Positions 13,101-25,100 of a stretch of DNA of 64,000 nucleotides are shown in pieces (positions within the stretch are counted from its first letter, which is position 1; each line of letters opens with the position of its first letter). The DNA is from Rallus limicola (lineage: Eukaryota; Chordata; Aves; Gruiformes; Rallidae), in NCBI GenBank assembly GCA_022605955.1, contig JAKCOZ010000005.1, forward strand, positions 56,796,750 through 56,860,749. The letters are read 5' to 3'. The translations under genes and the position numbers were made by a program. The notes below the pieces were generated by a model that saw only the letters and a list, made by a program, of their open reading frames with translations, was not told the DNA's origin and did no database searches.

Positions 13101-16100
13101 CCTCTTGTTTTTAATTCTTCATCAAGCCTCATTTCTCCTAATGACAGTGCTCCCATGGGACTGCACGCCGTGTCCCGTGGAGGATTCATGGCTGAGCTCT
13201 CAGCAGAAGGGACCTTTCTAGAGTCTGCAAGAGGACCCAGCAGCCAGTTTTCTGGGAAGCAGATGCAGTGGGAATTGCTTACAAGAAACCCTCCTGGGAA
13301 TGCTGTGGATGGAGCTGTGGTTTGGATGAAAGCAGTTCTGCATTCATAGTTTGCATGAAGGGAAAGTTACCAGCAGCTTTGATCTGGATGAAATCCCAGG
13401 AAGAAACAGCAACGCTCAGGGAGGGTGGTGGTGGTGGTGGTTGTTGTTGTTGTTGTTGTGAGATGTTATGGTTATTGATGGTTTGGGGTTTCTTTTAGAC
13501 TCCCCAAATGGTCAGATCAGTTAGAGGAGCAACCTGGGAGAGTCAGGGGATGAAACTCTGTGTGAGCCACTGGCCAAGCCTTGGCTTCCTGGCATCATCT
13601 GGTAGCAACCTTGGTATGGGGAAGCAGCAACAGGCAGATTCTCAACAGGCTTTAGGAACTGAGTGAGGTCAGGGCCTTTCCTCTGTGATCAGTGAGGTCC
13701 CACCAAGACTCCCAGGCCAGATAGGACCTGTGGAATGATTCTGCTTTCCCCACTGTGGCCTCGGAGAGGACAGAGAAGGCTGCATTAGTGCCTCTGGAGG
13801 TGCTGTGCCCCTGCTTCTGAGGGAGCTTCAGCTGCAGGTAGGGCTACCAGGGCAGCTGGAAGACTGAAAAGGACAGGGCTCCTCAGGCTCTCAAGTTATG
13901 GCCAGGCTGAGGGAAGAGACACCAGCACAAGAGGCAGAAGTCTGGATCAGGGAGAAGAACTTGGTCTTCACAGGACTGGGAATAAAGCATCGGACATGGC
14001 TCTGGGGCAGTCTCAGCTCCCCCAGAAGCGCTGGTATCCCTGTCTGCTCTCTGGGCAGGAGCTCTCTTCTGAAGGGCTGGGAAGCCAAGACCAGCTCTCT
14101 GAGGCATGAATCACCCACGCTGGAGGCACATTTTGAGTTGCAGAACCAGGTCCCACTTCTGATGCCAATTCCCTGAGCTGAGAATGGGCCATATGAGACC
14201 AAGCGATGGAGGAGGTCGGAGTCTGCATCTCCCCATGAATCACCCAGTAACAGATGTTCAGCAGATGATCACATCTTTTATAGCCCCCCAAAGTGTTTGC
14301 CCTTTGTAGAGAGATCCAATTTAGCAAGAGATGAAGAGAAGCATCTCTGTCTTGCTGAAGTGAGCACGTTTTCTGCTCCTGCAGCAAGAGCAGTGGCCGT
14401 CACCAGTGCCGCTGGAGCTCGCTGCTGCAGCTCCTGTTTCTTTTGCTTCCATGGGTTTATGGAAGCAGCACCCCTGGGGCAGGAGAAGAGGATGTGGTGT
14501 TAAGAGGGTGCTGAGTTTCTTAGGTGTGTCACTGGCCCTTTTTCTTGAGGAGAGGAAGCCAATACCTAAGAGCAGTGATATACCCTGATGAAAAAAGAGT
14601 TCTGCTTCCCTTTTCCATGGTAGTGGAGTTGTATTTACTACTGACAAGACTGAGGTTGTGGTTCATACACATGAAAATACACGTGTGGGGTTTAGCAGGG
14701 TATGTTCTAGGAGCCTAAACCTGAAGTAAAGATTTGAGAGTCACAGAATCCATAGTGTGATGCTGCCTGGGAAGTCGTTTCTGTATTGGATTCCTCCTCT
14801 TCATACACAGCTTACTACTCATGTTGTAGCCTTTGGACCAGCTCTCCAAGTGAGCTGTTTCTAATCCCCTCCAAAGGTTTGGAAGCTTAAGGGATTCTTG
14901 AATTGTCTTTTTTTCTGTAGCCTTGGTGATTTGCCTTGTCCTGGTTTTATAAGACACCTAGGACAGAGGTTCTCACTGTTGCTGATTTTAGTAGCACCTC
15001 AAATCCCAGAACAGCAGAATTTGGGTTCCTCTCTCACCTTTCTTCCCATCCAGCAGCTTAACAGTTACCACAGGGTCTATGAGCCTGGTGCTGAGTTACT
15101 CCTGAAACTGCTGCTTGCCCAGTCATTAATAACATGGTGCAGATTGGGATGGGAAGAGCAATGGTCCTGTACAAGGTGCTCCTCAGGCTACGTGAGGGTC
15201 CCTTGGAGACTGTGGTCACTTTTGCTACCCCAAGGTAGTATCCAAGTACTAAAACTCTTATTTTAGGGACCTCAGACCAGCCTTGGAACTCAGCATTAAC
15301 AAGACCTCAAAGCCCTCTTCCCATGTCATTATTTTTTGGGGTTGGGCAAGACACTCAGGAGATGTGGTAAGAGATGATGAGAACCAGTCCTAGAGGATCA
15401 GAGGTGTGAAATAAATCCAGGGGCAGGCTTTCAATTTGAGATGTTATTTCAGAACCTGGAGGATGACACAAACCATGCCTGTTTTGACAACTCCTGAGCG
15501 AGTGGGATCGCAGGCCCTTAGCTCCGTGCCACCTCCTGCTTCTTCTCCATGTGTTTGACACAAGGCAGACCAGCAGCGAGCTCCTCATGGGGAAGAGCTG
15601 CAAAGCAGCACCTAAAGTGATGGTTGCAGAAAATGGCCCAGTGGGATGGCAAGGAGATAGGGATAGGGGACTTGGGAGAAGGTCACCTCTGCCTTCAGCC
15701 TTGTCTGTGGGGATGCTTTGCCCATCGCTGGCTGGCACGCTTCTAACCTGTGATTAAAACCCTCCCACAGCTTCTCTGGAAAGATGACTCTGCTGGGTTT
15801 GGTTCTTGCTAGCTTGTCTTAATATTTGGTCAAACCTCCCTACCTGGGAATGAGGTGTTGCTTGTCCTTGCCCAGCTGCCAACAGAGACCAATCTCACTG
15901 TCACCTCCAGTCCAGACTTGACATGCTGTAAGGTTTTGCTCTCTCTTTCTTCCAGGCAGTTTCTGATCAAAAGAAATAAAGTTCTTTGGGTTTTTCTTCA
16001 GGAGATGTGTCTTCCAAACACCTCCCATCTCCAGAATCTCTTGCCAGCTGCTTACACCTTTCCAAAACCACATTTCCCAGCCTGACTTTCTGGACTCTGC

Positions 16101-19100
16101 AGAGTTCTCATGGGAACAAGAGGAGCATCATTTTCCTCCCATGTCTTGCAGACCCCGTTGAGAGTCCATGAGAGCTTTGGCCTTTTCTGCAGCACTGATG
16201 GTATCTGTGCACCCTGCTTCTCCTTACTGAATGCTGCTGGTATTGCTCTTTGGCCTTCAAATTACTTTCTGCCCCTCTGGGCTTGGGATCCTACACAGAT
16301 TGGATGTGCTTGTTTCATTCCATCAGCCAGGCCTTTAATGAAAATAGCGATCAGAATCAAACCCAGGGCAGACAGAGAAGAAAGTCTGGCTGGTTTGAGC
16401 TCCTGTACCCTTGAGAAATCCTCATCACCTGCCCTGACCCTTGGTTTCTGAGGGACACATTGCCATGGTCCACCTCCCTGTGCATACTTGTCTCTAGGTT
16501 TCATCCCATCTTTCCCATGGAACCCTGGGATCCTGTTTCAACAGATTTAGGGAAGGCATGAAGATTTCTGAGATAGGGCATTCCTGCAGTGGGCATGGAC
16601 CTTGTGTGGACAGTGTATGGCCTGAGGACTGTACACAGCCCTGCTGTCCTTGGTCAAGCCTGAAAGGAGGCAGGTTAGGTGAGGCTGGCAACCAAGGGGT
16701 GGTGGCTGGTGATTGATGATGGTTCACCTGCACAGGCTTAGCCACAGACCAGCAGCAGCGTGTGCTGGTCATCACCCAAGCCACAGATGAAAGAAAGGCT
16801 GATAAGGACACACTGGAGCTGCAGGCACTGAGTCTTGGGGAGAGCACACAGGGAACCAGCCTTCATTTCTTGCCCTGCTCATGAATCCCTTGAGTTTGGT
16901 CACTTTGGGGAGGCCTGTTAAAAGCTGGGTTTGTGCCATGAGCCAAAGTCAGACTGACTGCTCTGTAATTCCCAAGTGCTCTCCCTTTCCTTTTCCCTTA
17001 CCTGGGACACCCCTGTCTCTTTCTTAAGGTCACAGAATCATAGAAGTGTCTTGGTTGGAAGGGACCTTTCAGATCAGGTCCAACCATCACCCTAACCTTC
17101 CAAAACCACCACTAAACCGTGTCCATCAGCACCACATCTACCCATCTTTTAAATCCCTCCAGGGATGGAGACTCCACCACCTCCCTGGGCAGCCTGTCCC
17201 AAGGCTGAACCTCCTTCTCTGGGAAGAAACATTTCCAATATCCAATCTAAACCTCCCCTGCTGCAACCTGAGGCCATTTCCTCTTGAGGGGTTGAACTCA
17301 ACGAGCTCTGGAAGTCCCTTCCAACCCCTACAGTTCTGTGACTCTGTGATTCTGTAATGCAGATATATGTGATGTTACACAAAGAAGTGGACAAAAAGTT
17401 CTCTTTTACAACCATTTTTATTTAAATACTTATTATTGGTGCCTATTTGTGTTCCATTCTAGGAACTGAAGGGCTTTTGCTCTCTCGGGTCAACTGCTGG
17501 GACTGGCCTGGTGTGTGCACAGAGGAGAATGTCACTCAGTTTCCTACCATCAAGATTTACAAGGAGGGAGAGAAGTCAGTGAAGTACAATGGCATGTGGG
17601 GAACTGAAGAACTGACCAGCTTCATCATGCTGTAAGTGTCTGTTAACGAGTCCCCACGCAGCCAGATTGGCACATCTGCTAGATGATGTTCTGGATGCTT
17701 CAAGGCCTGTGTCATGGAACTCTGTTTTGGAAAAATAATGTCAGATCTGGTGGTAGATCTGCTTTGGTAATTAGTTTAATAACTTCTCATGCTTTTCAAT
17801 GTCAGGGATCATCTGTTCTTGGAGAATGCACCCATCTGTTGTCCCTGTCCCTCTGTCTTTGCTGGAATTCCTTCTCTGTTGTTTTTAGCAGCAATCCCAA
17901 GGATCTCAGAGCGACCAGTTTGGCTGGGGCTGTCCTGTCTTCCCCATAACCAGTTCTTTCCTAGCTAGGCATTATCCTTCCTTCCCAGGAGACCGATTTT
18001 TCATCTCTAATGAGGTGTGACAGTTGTCATATCGGGTTGGGGTGGTGGTGTTACAGCAAGGATTGAGGTTGCCCTGTTGTCTCTCCATCCCAGCAGTGCA
18101 GCCCATGGTGTTTCTCTGCCTTCCTGTAGGAGCCAAGTTCCCTGCCCTCTGAAGCTGGCCACGATTGAGGAAGCAGAAGGGTATTTAAGAGGAGAGTTTC
18201 CATCTGAGCTGTCGTCCTACCACCACACTTCAGTTCTGGGAGTGTTTAGCACAGCCACTAGTGCAGGTTAGTGTGGTACATGTGGAGTAAGCACTCAGTT
18301 TCATTCCTGGATGATTCCAGGTGCTGGGAAGTTCCTCCATGTTTTACTTCCTCTACCTGTCTTTGCTCACATCACAGCCTGCCTGGTGCCACCCTTTTTA
18401 CTATCACGAGTAGAAGGCTGCAGGTGATTCCAGGTGTGGGACCTGAGGTCCATGTCCTGGCTCAGGGGACATCCACCTGCTGGGTATGTTCACAACACCC
18501 AGTGCAGTGGCATCTGAGAACCCTGCCAGAGCTGAGATGTCATGCTTGGTGAAGTACAGAACAATGATGCAAAGAAACATTTGCACATGTCCAACCTGGA
18601 CTCACCAAGCCACGATTTGGGCAAGCTGTATGTCCTGCCTCTTAACTGTGAAGGCTTGGGCTCTGTCCTCTTTCTAAGTCTCCTCCAAAGTTGTTGTAGG
18701 CTGCAATTAAATCCCTCTTAACCTCTGACTAAACAAGCTGAGATCCTTCAACCTCTTCTCTTAGTCTGCATACAACATATCACAACGTGCTCCTGCTTCA
18801 AGAAAGCCCTTTTCTCTATTGTGCTGCTTATTCCTGACTCCTCCTCCTGCAAATCATAGAATGATTTGGGTTGGGAAGGACCCCAAGGATCACAGAGCTC
18901 CAACCCCCTGCCACAGGCAGGGACACCAACCTCCAGGCCTGGAGCTACACAAGGTTGCCCAGGGCCCCAGCCAACCTGGCCTTCAACACCCCCAGGGACG
19001 GGGCACCCACCCCCTCTCTGGGCAGCCCCTGCCAGCCCCTCACCACTCTCTCTGCAAAGAGCTTCCCCCTCAGATCTCCTCTCCCCCTTCCCTCCTCCAG

Positions 19101-22100
19101 CTTCACCCCATCCCCCTTGTCCTGCCAGGCTCTGCCCTTGAACAAGCTGATTCCCCTCCTGTTCCTCTGCTCCCTTCAGGGACTGGCAGGCTGCAGTGAG
19201 GTCCCCCCACAGCCTTCTCTTCTCTGGGCTGACCCAGCCCAGCTCCCTCAGCCTCTCTCCAGAGGGGAGCTGCTCCAGCCCTCTGAGCATCTCCATGGCT
19301 CCTCTGACCCCTCTCCAACAGCCCCACATCTCTCTTGTCCTGGGGCCCCAGCTCTGGACACAGGACTCCAGCTGGGGCCTCCCCCTCAGATCTCATCTCA
19401 CCCTTCCCTCCTCCAGCTTCACTCCAGCCCCCTTGTCCTGCCATTGTCTGCCCTTTTAAAAAGTTGATTCCCCTCCTGTAGCCCCAGTCTTTGCATCCAA
19501 CACCCAAACTACCTTTTTTTTTTTTTAAAAATAACTCTTTTTTTTTAAAAAAAAAAAAAAAAGCAAAGCTACAATAAATTAAAATACAAATACCTGACAC
19601 CAAAAGGATTGAGATGCAAATAACTCCATAAAAGCCATGTTGAAATAGGTGGACACAGCCCCCAGAGCACTGGGCACCCAGCTAGAAATGCCAAGAAAAG
19701 TTGTTGGAAGGATTGTTCTGAACTCATTTGAATTCATTTGAATAGTCAAAGTGCTGGGACAGCAGAGTGGGTGAAACCTGGAGTGGTCATGGTCCCCCTC
19801 CCCTGCCCGCTGCGTTGGGTGCTGTTCTTTGCATGCCATGGTTGTGGTCCAGCATCTGTTGGGTTTCCACAGCCTTTCTGAAAGACAGAGAGATGGACCC
19901 AAGGGCTGTGATGATTTTTCATCCAACAATCGTATCCATGAGCAAAGGAGGAGGAATAAAGTCAGTCTGGGAAGGGAACATTGTGCCATGCTTCAGTCAG
20001 ACCCGCAGTGGAGAGCTGGGACCTCCCAATACCACGGTCTCTCCCCTGGGATTTGCTGCATTTAGAAACAGGAGAATGTTCTGATCTTCCTTCAGATCAA
20101 TGTTTTGGAACTACTTTTTCATCTTGAAGCTCCTCTGGGGCTGTAAATTTTTGGTAAAATGGGAACCAAGCTACTTTCTCACATCAGGAGGTCTGGAGGG
20201 AATCCGCTTGCTCGGAGGTAAGAATGAAATTAAGTATCTGGACACCAGCAGGAGACACTTGGGCTGTGTTCACCAAACCTGCTGCCTTCTTCTGGAGGCT
20301 CTAAGCCTGTTAAATAGAGCAGAAAATCTTACTGACCTCCCATTTCTCCCTGGTTTTCATCAACTGAGCTTCAAAACCTCCCCTCTCTCCCACATACTCC
20401 TCTCTCTGCAGTGGTGGAGCCTGGATTAGCACCCTGGTGGGACCTTGGACAACATGGGGATGGTGAGAGGGCTTCATAGAAGGAACTTACCTTGATCTAG
20501 CTGCATGCATGAGCTCAGATTCTTTCTTATATTGAAGTTTTTCATTCCCTTCTATGCAAATAAGAAGCCTTGGAGGTTTCCAGAGCCCACAAGATTGCCT
20601 GTTCCCTCAGGGCATGCTCTGTCTGCAATCAGGAATGGCATCCACAGTCTGGGGTAACTCAGATGCCAAGGGAGATGAAATACATGATGCTTTCACCACT
20701 TGTAACCTGAGGGGTGTTTGAACCTGATGCAGAACGACCTGAGGGAGCAGAAGAACAGAGACAGCTCTTCTGGCACCAAACCCAGCCCAGAATTGGGGAA
20801 ACCACATTGCTGTTCTTATCAGCCTGCTGATTTATCTGAATTTCCAGTGATTCCAAATCCTGCTCTGACTTGAACCACTGATGCACCACTGTCAGTGCTG
20901 TTTCTACTTAAGTCCAACAGAGCAAGGAGATGGCCAGTTAAATAAAGGCCTGGATTCCTTCCAACCCTTAGCATCAGAGTTAAGAAGCTCTTCAGTGGGT
21001 CTAAGCTAAAAAAAGGCTTGTTGGAAAAATAATTACTAAAATTTATTACAAAGAGGGGAACAGCATGACTAGGGCAATGAACAAGGATTTCCCTGGAAAC
21101 TTGGGAGAACTTACAAGAAAGAAATTTGTTTGCTGGTGCAGGAACTGGAAGTGTGCTGAGAAGTAAGAGTCTGTCCTAAAGTGTGCAGCAGATGTTTTAA
21201 AAATCCATGTTTTAAAATCTCTGCTAGCAATCCCTGGGCTCACCAGCATCACTGTACACCAAGTGAAGCAGGCGTGCAGAGATGCTACAGGTGCTGCTGG
21301 AGAGCATGGCCCCTTCTGCTAGAGAGATGATGCTCAGATCCAGCTTCCAGAATCTCTGCAGGAGCTGTGGACCCTTCCCCACCTGAGTTTTATTCCTCCC
21401 AAATCCTGCAGTGAAGCTGGGGCTGTGTGGTTTACAGAGGCTGTCGTGGAAAGCAGCTGGGATTCCTGCTCGCAGCGGATGGTTGGGCCCAGCAGGGAAT
21501 CAAAATTATGCCCTTGGGAAGGACTGATTTTCTAAGAAATCCTAGAATAACATCCTTGGAAAGGGCTTTGTGTCTGTTCTGGGGCTGTGTGAATTTAGGG
21601 AGGGGGGGGTGTTGTTGCACGGAGCTGTTGAGAAATGGCCAGTGGGATCCTGGGCTCCATCAGCAGAGGGGTGGCAGCAGGGACAGGGAGGGGATTGTCC
21701 CTCTCTGCTCTGCCCTGGGGAGGCCCCAGCTGGAGTCCTGTGTCCAGAGCTGGGGCCCCAGGACAAGAGAGATGTGGGGCTGTTGGAGAGGGGTCAGAGG
21801 AGCCCCGGAGATGCTCAGAGGGCTGGAGCAGCTCCCCTCTGGAGAGAGGCTGAGGGAGCTGGGCTGGGTCAGCCCAGAGAAGAGAAGGCTGTGGGGGGAC
21901 CTCACTGCAGCCTGCCAGTCCCTGAAGGGAGCAGAGGAACAGGAGGGGAATCAGCTTGCTCAAAGGGCAGAGCCTGGCAGGACAAGGGGGCTGGAGTGAA
22001 GCTGGAGGAGGGAAGGGGGAGAGGAGATCTGAGGGGGAAGTTCTTTGCAGAGAGAGTGGTGAGGGGCTGGCAGGGGCTGCCCAGAGAGGGGGTGGGTGCC

Positions 22101-25100
22101 CCGTCCCTGGGGGTGTTGAAGGCCAGGTTGGCTGGGGCCCTGGGCAACCTTGTGTAGCTCCAGGCCTGGAGGTTGGTGTCCCTGCCTGTGGCAGGGGGTT
22201 GGAGCTCTGTGATCCTTGGGGTCCCTCCCAACCCAGCCCAGTCTGGGATTCTATGAAATGAAGGCAGCTGCGTGGCTCTGGGTCTGGCACGGTCCCCAAA
22301 ACACGGGAACATTTGGATGTGCCATAAGGAGGGAAGAGCTCTTCAGGAATGAGCCCTGGTGAAAGAAGTCAGCATGGACTCTGCTGAAGGTTTTCCTGAC
22401 TTCCCTTCAGCATGGATTTACATCTCAAGTGAGGGCTTAACGTCAGAGTGCTGCCCTGAGGATGTTTGGATGTGAGCCCTTCCACGTCACCCCACGCCCC
22501 TCGGGTGCCTTACGCCACCTGCTCTCCTTCCCTTGTGGCTTTTTCTCCAGGAGCTGGGCCCGTTCACAATGGGCTTGTTGACGAAGGTCTTAGTGTTCCT
22601 TATCAGTGGGTCCTGTGGGTTGCTTTTCTTTCAACCCTGATAAAATCAAGTCAACCAAAGAGCTGGAAACCCACGTCAAACCTCCCCATCCGATGGTGGT
22701 TTCTCCGTATCGGAAGATGAACCAGCCAAGCCGTGTCACCAGCTTTGTTGTATGCATGTTATTTCCTGCCATGTCTGAACTCTCATGGAGCCACTCCTTT
22801 CAAGAGCTGAGCTCCCATTTGGAGGAGAAAACAGTGTGAAGAGAAGTTTGTGGTCCCTATGGTTCCAGGAAAACACAATGGAAAACAGGAGGCAAAGAAC
22901 CAAAGAGTTGACCGGTTGCGAGCCAACCTTGGTCTATCAAGGGCTGAGTCAGGGGTCCCAAGAGCTTGGGCTGGCCAGTTGTGACCTGATGGTGAGCACC
23001 ATGAGGGACACGGAACTGTAGCTGCATGAGCTCATGTTGAGGTTACAGAGCACCACGTATCAGGGCTGCATCTGAGATGTAACCTTAATTCTGGGGAAGA
23101 AGCTGGCTTTTCTGAAGAGCGCGACTTCTCACCCTTCTTAAGCCAGAACAGCCCTTGTTGTTGATTTGGCTTACTCAACACAGGCAGGGAGGGGTGGTGG
23201 TGTTGAAATCCTCCCCATTTTCACCCTACCTTTGGCAGCAGCAGTTCTGATCTCTGATCTATAACCACATTTTACAAGCCCGTGCGCTGTGGCTTGCACG
23301 TTCTCACAACGCTCGCCTCTCCCGTGGATCCAGCTGCCCAAAACCAGGGCCTTTTTTTTTTTAAACAAGGGTGTAAATCAGCTCCAGAGTCAGCTTCATC
23401 TCCAGGCTCAGTTCTCAGTCTCCCAGCAGAGATTCAGCAGTGAGCAAACCCCAAACAAAATTATTTTTGCTTGTGTCAGCAATAGAGTGGCCAGTAGGTC
23501 TGGGGAGGGGATTGTGACCCTGCACTGGGCACTGGGGAGGCTGCACCTCGAGTGCTGGGTCCAGTTCTGGGCCCCTCACTCCAAGAAGGACATTGAGGGC
23601 CTGGAGTGAGTCCAGAGAAGGGCAGCCAGGCTGGGGAAGGGGCTGGAGGGCAAATCCTCTGAGGAGCAGCTGAGGGAGCTGGGGGTGTTGAGCCTGGAGA
23701 AGAGGAGGCTGAGGGGAGACCTTCTCCCCACCTCCACTGACCTGACAGGAGGGTGCAGAGAGGTGGGTGCTGGTCTCTTCAGCCAGGGGCCAGGAGCTGG
23801 GACAAGGGGCAATGGGCTCAAGCTGGGCCAGGGCAGGCTCAGCTCAGCTGGGAGGGCAAAGTTCTTCCCTGGCAGAGTTGTCAGGGCCTGGCCCAGGCTG
23901 CCCAGGGAGGGGGCTGAGTCCCCAGCCCTGGGGGTGTTGAACAGAGGGGAGATGAGGTGCTCAGGGATCTGGTTTAGCACAGGACAGGGATGGTTGGTCT
24001 CCATGAGCTTAAAGGTCTTTTCCAACCATGTGACTCTGTGAAACATGGTTCCTTTCCTCCCCATCCTCTACCTCTGCTTTGTGACAGCAGAGGGGCTGCC
24101 CACTCTTCCCAGCTGCACGAAGCGATGGAGCTCGCTGTGTCTGTAAGGGTTTAGCTTTTTTTGATCCTAGCTGGAGGCCTTCTGCTCTGAGGATCTGGAT
24201 AAAACTGAAAGACACTTGGGGGAGAAGCTGGTTTATCTGCTGGGCTCTTACTGCTACTCCAGTTAAGTCATCATTAGTCATTTCCAAAAGGTCACCGGTA
24301 TTTATAAGTTTTCTATTTAGACTGATAATTGGCCTCCTGTTTCTAAGAACACTTAGCAGACCTTAAGTCCCTCAAAACATTCCTTTTTCCATCAGCACCT
24401 CTTGTTTTCCAGATCCTCTGCTCTGCCCTGCTCAGGCCCCACCTGCAGTGTTGTGTCCAGTGCTGGGCTCCCTGGGATCAAAAGGACAGGGATCTCCTGG
24501 AGAGAGTCCAGAGGAGGCTCTGGAGATGCTGAAGGGCCTGGAGCATCTCCCCTGTGAGGAAAGGCTGAGGGAGCTGGGGCTGTTCAGCCTGGAGAGAAGG
24601 CTGCTAAGAGGGGATCTTATTAATGTTTATAAATATCTCAAGTGTGGAACACTGGAGAAAAGGATCAGCCTCCTTTCAGTGGTGGGGACAGGACAAGGGG
24701 TGATGGCCTCAAGTTGGAGCACAGAGAGTTCCACACCAACATGGGGAAGAACTTCTTCCCAGTGAGGGTGAGGGAGCCCTGGGCCAGGCTGCCCAGGGGG
24801 TGTGGAGTCTCCTTCTCTGGAGAGATTCCAGCCCTGTCTGGACACCGCCCTGTGTGCCCTGTCCTAGGGACCCTGCTTTGGCAGGGGGTTGGACCTGATG
24901 AGCTCTGGAGGGCCCTTCCAACCCCTACAGCTCTGTGATTCTGTGATCCTGGAAACTCAATGCCTGTGGCTAATGAGTAAACACTGTTCTCATAGTAGGA
25001 TCTTTCCTTCTGATCCTGTCCACCACTGCCAACTCCTCCTCCCCCAGCCAGCAGCCACGAAACAGCCATTCCTCAGGAGCCTCTCACCATCAGCTTGTTC

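Noticed and set aside
12541..17031. Extra TXNDC16 exons in the long intron
   Set aside because: The exons on both sides join in phase with no residues missing relative to the family, so none is needed, and none was found.
21595..22299. Long open frames repeated at many places (RVTELQPP and [16 protein letters not shown] peptides)
   Set aside because: They come from CR1 3' regions, which do not code. They recur wherever the subfamily is inserted.
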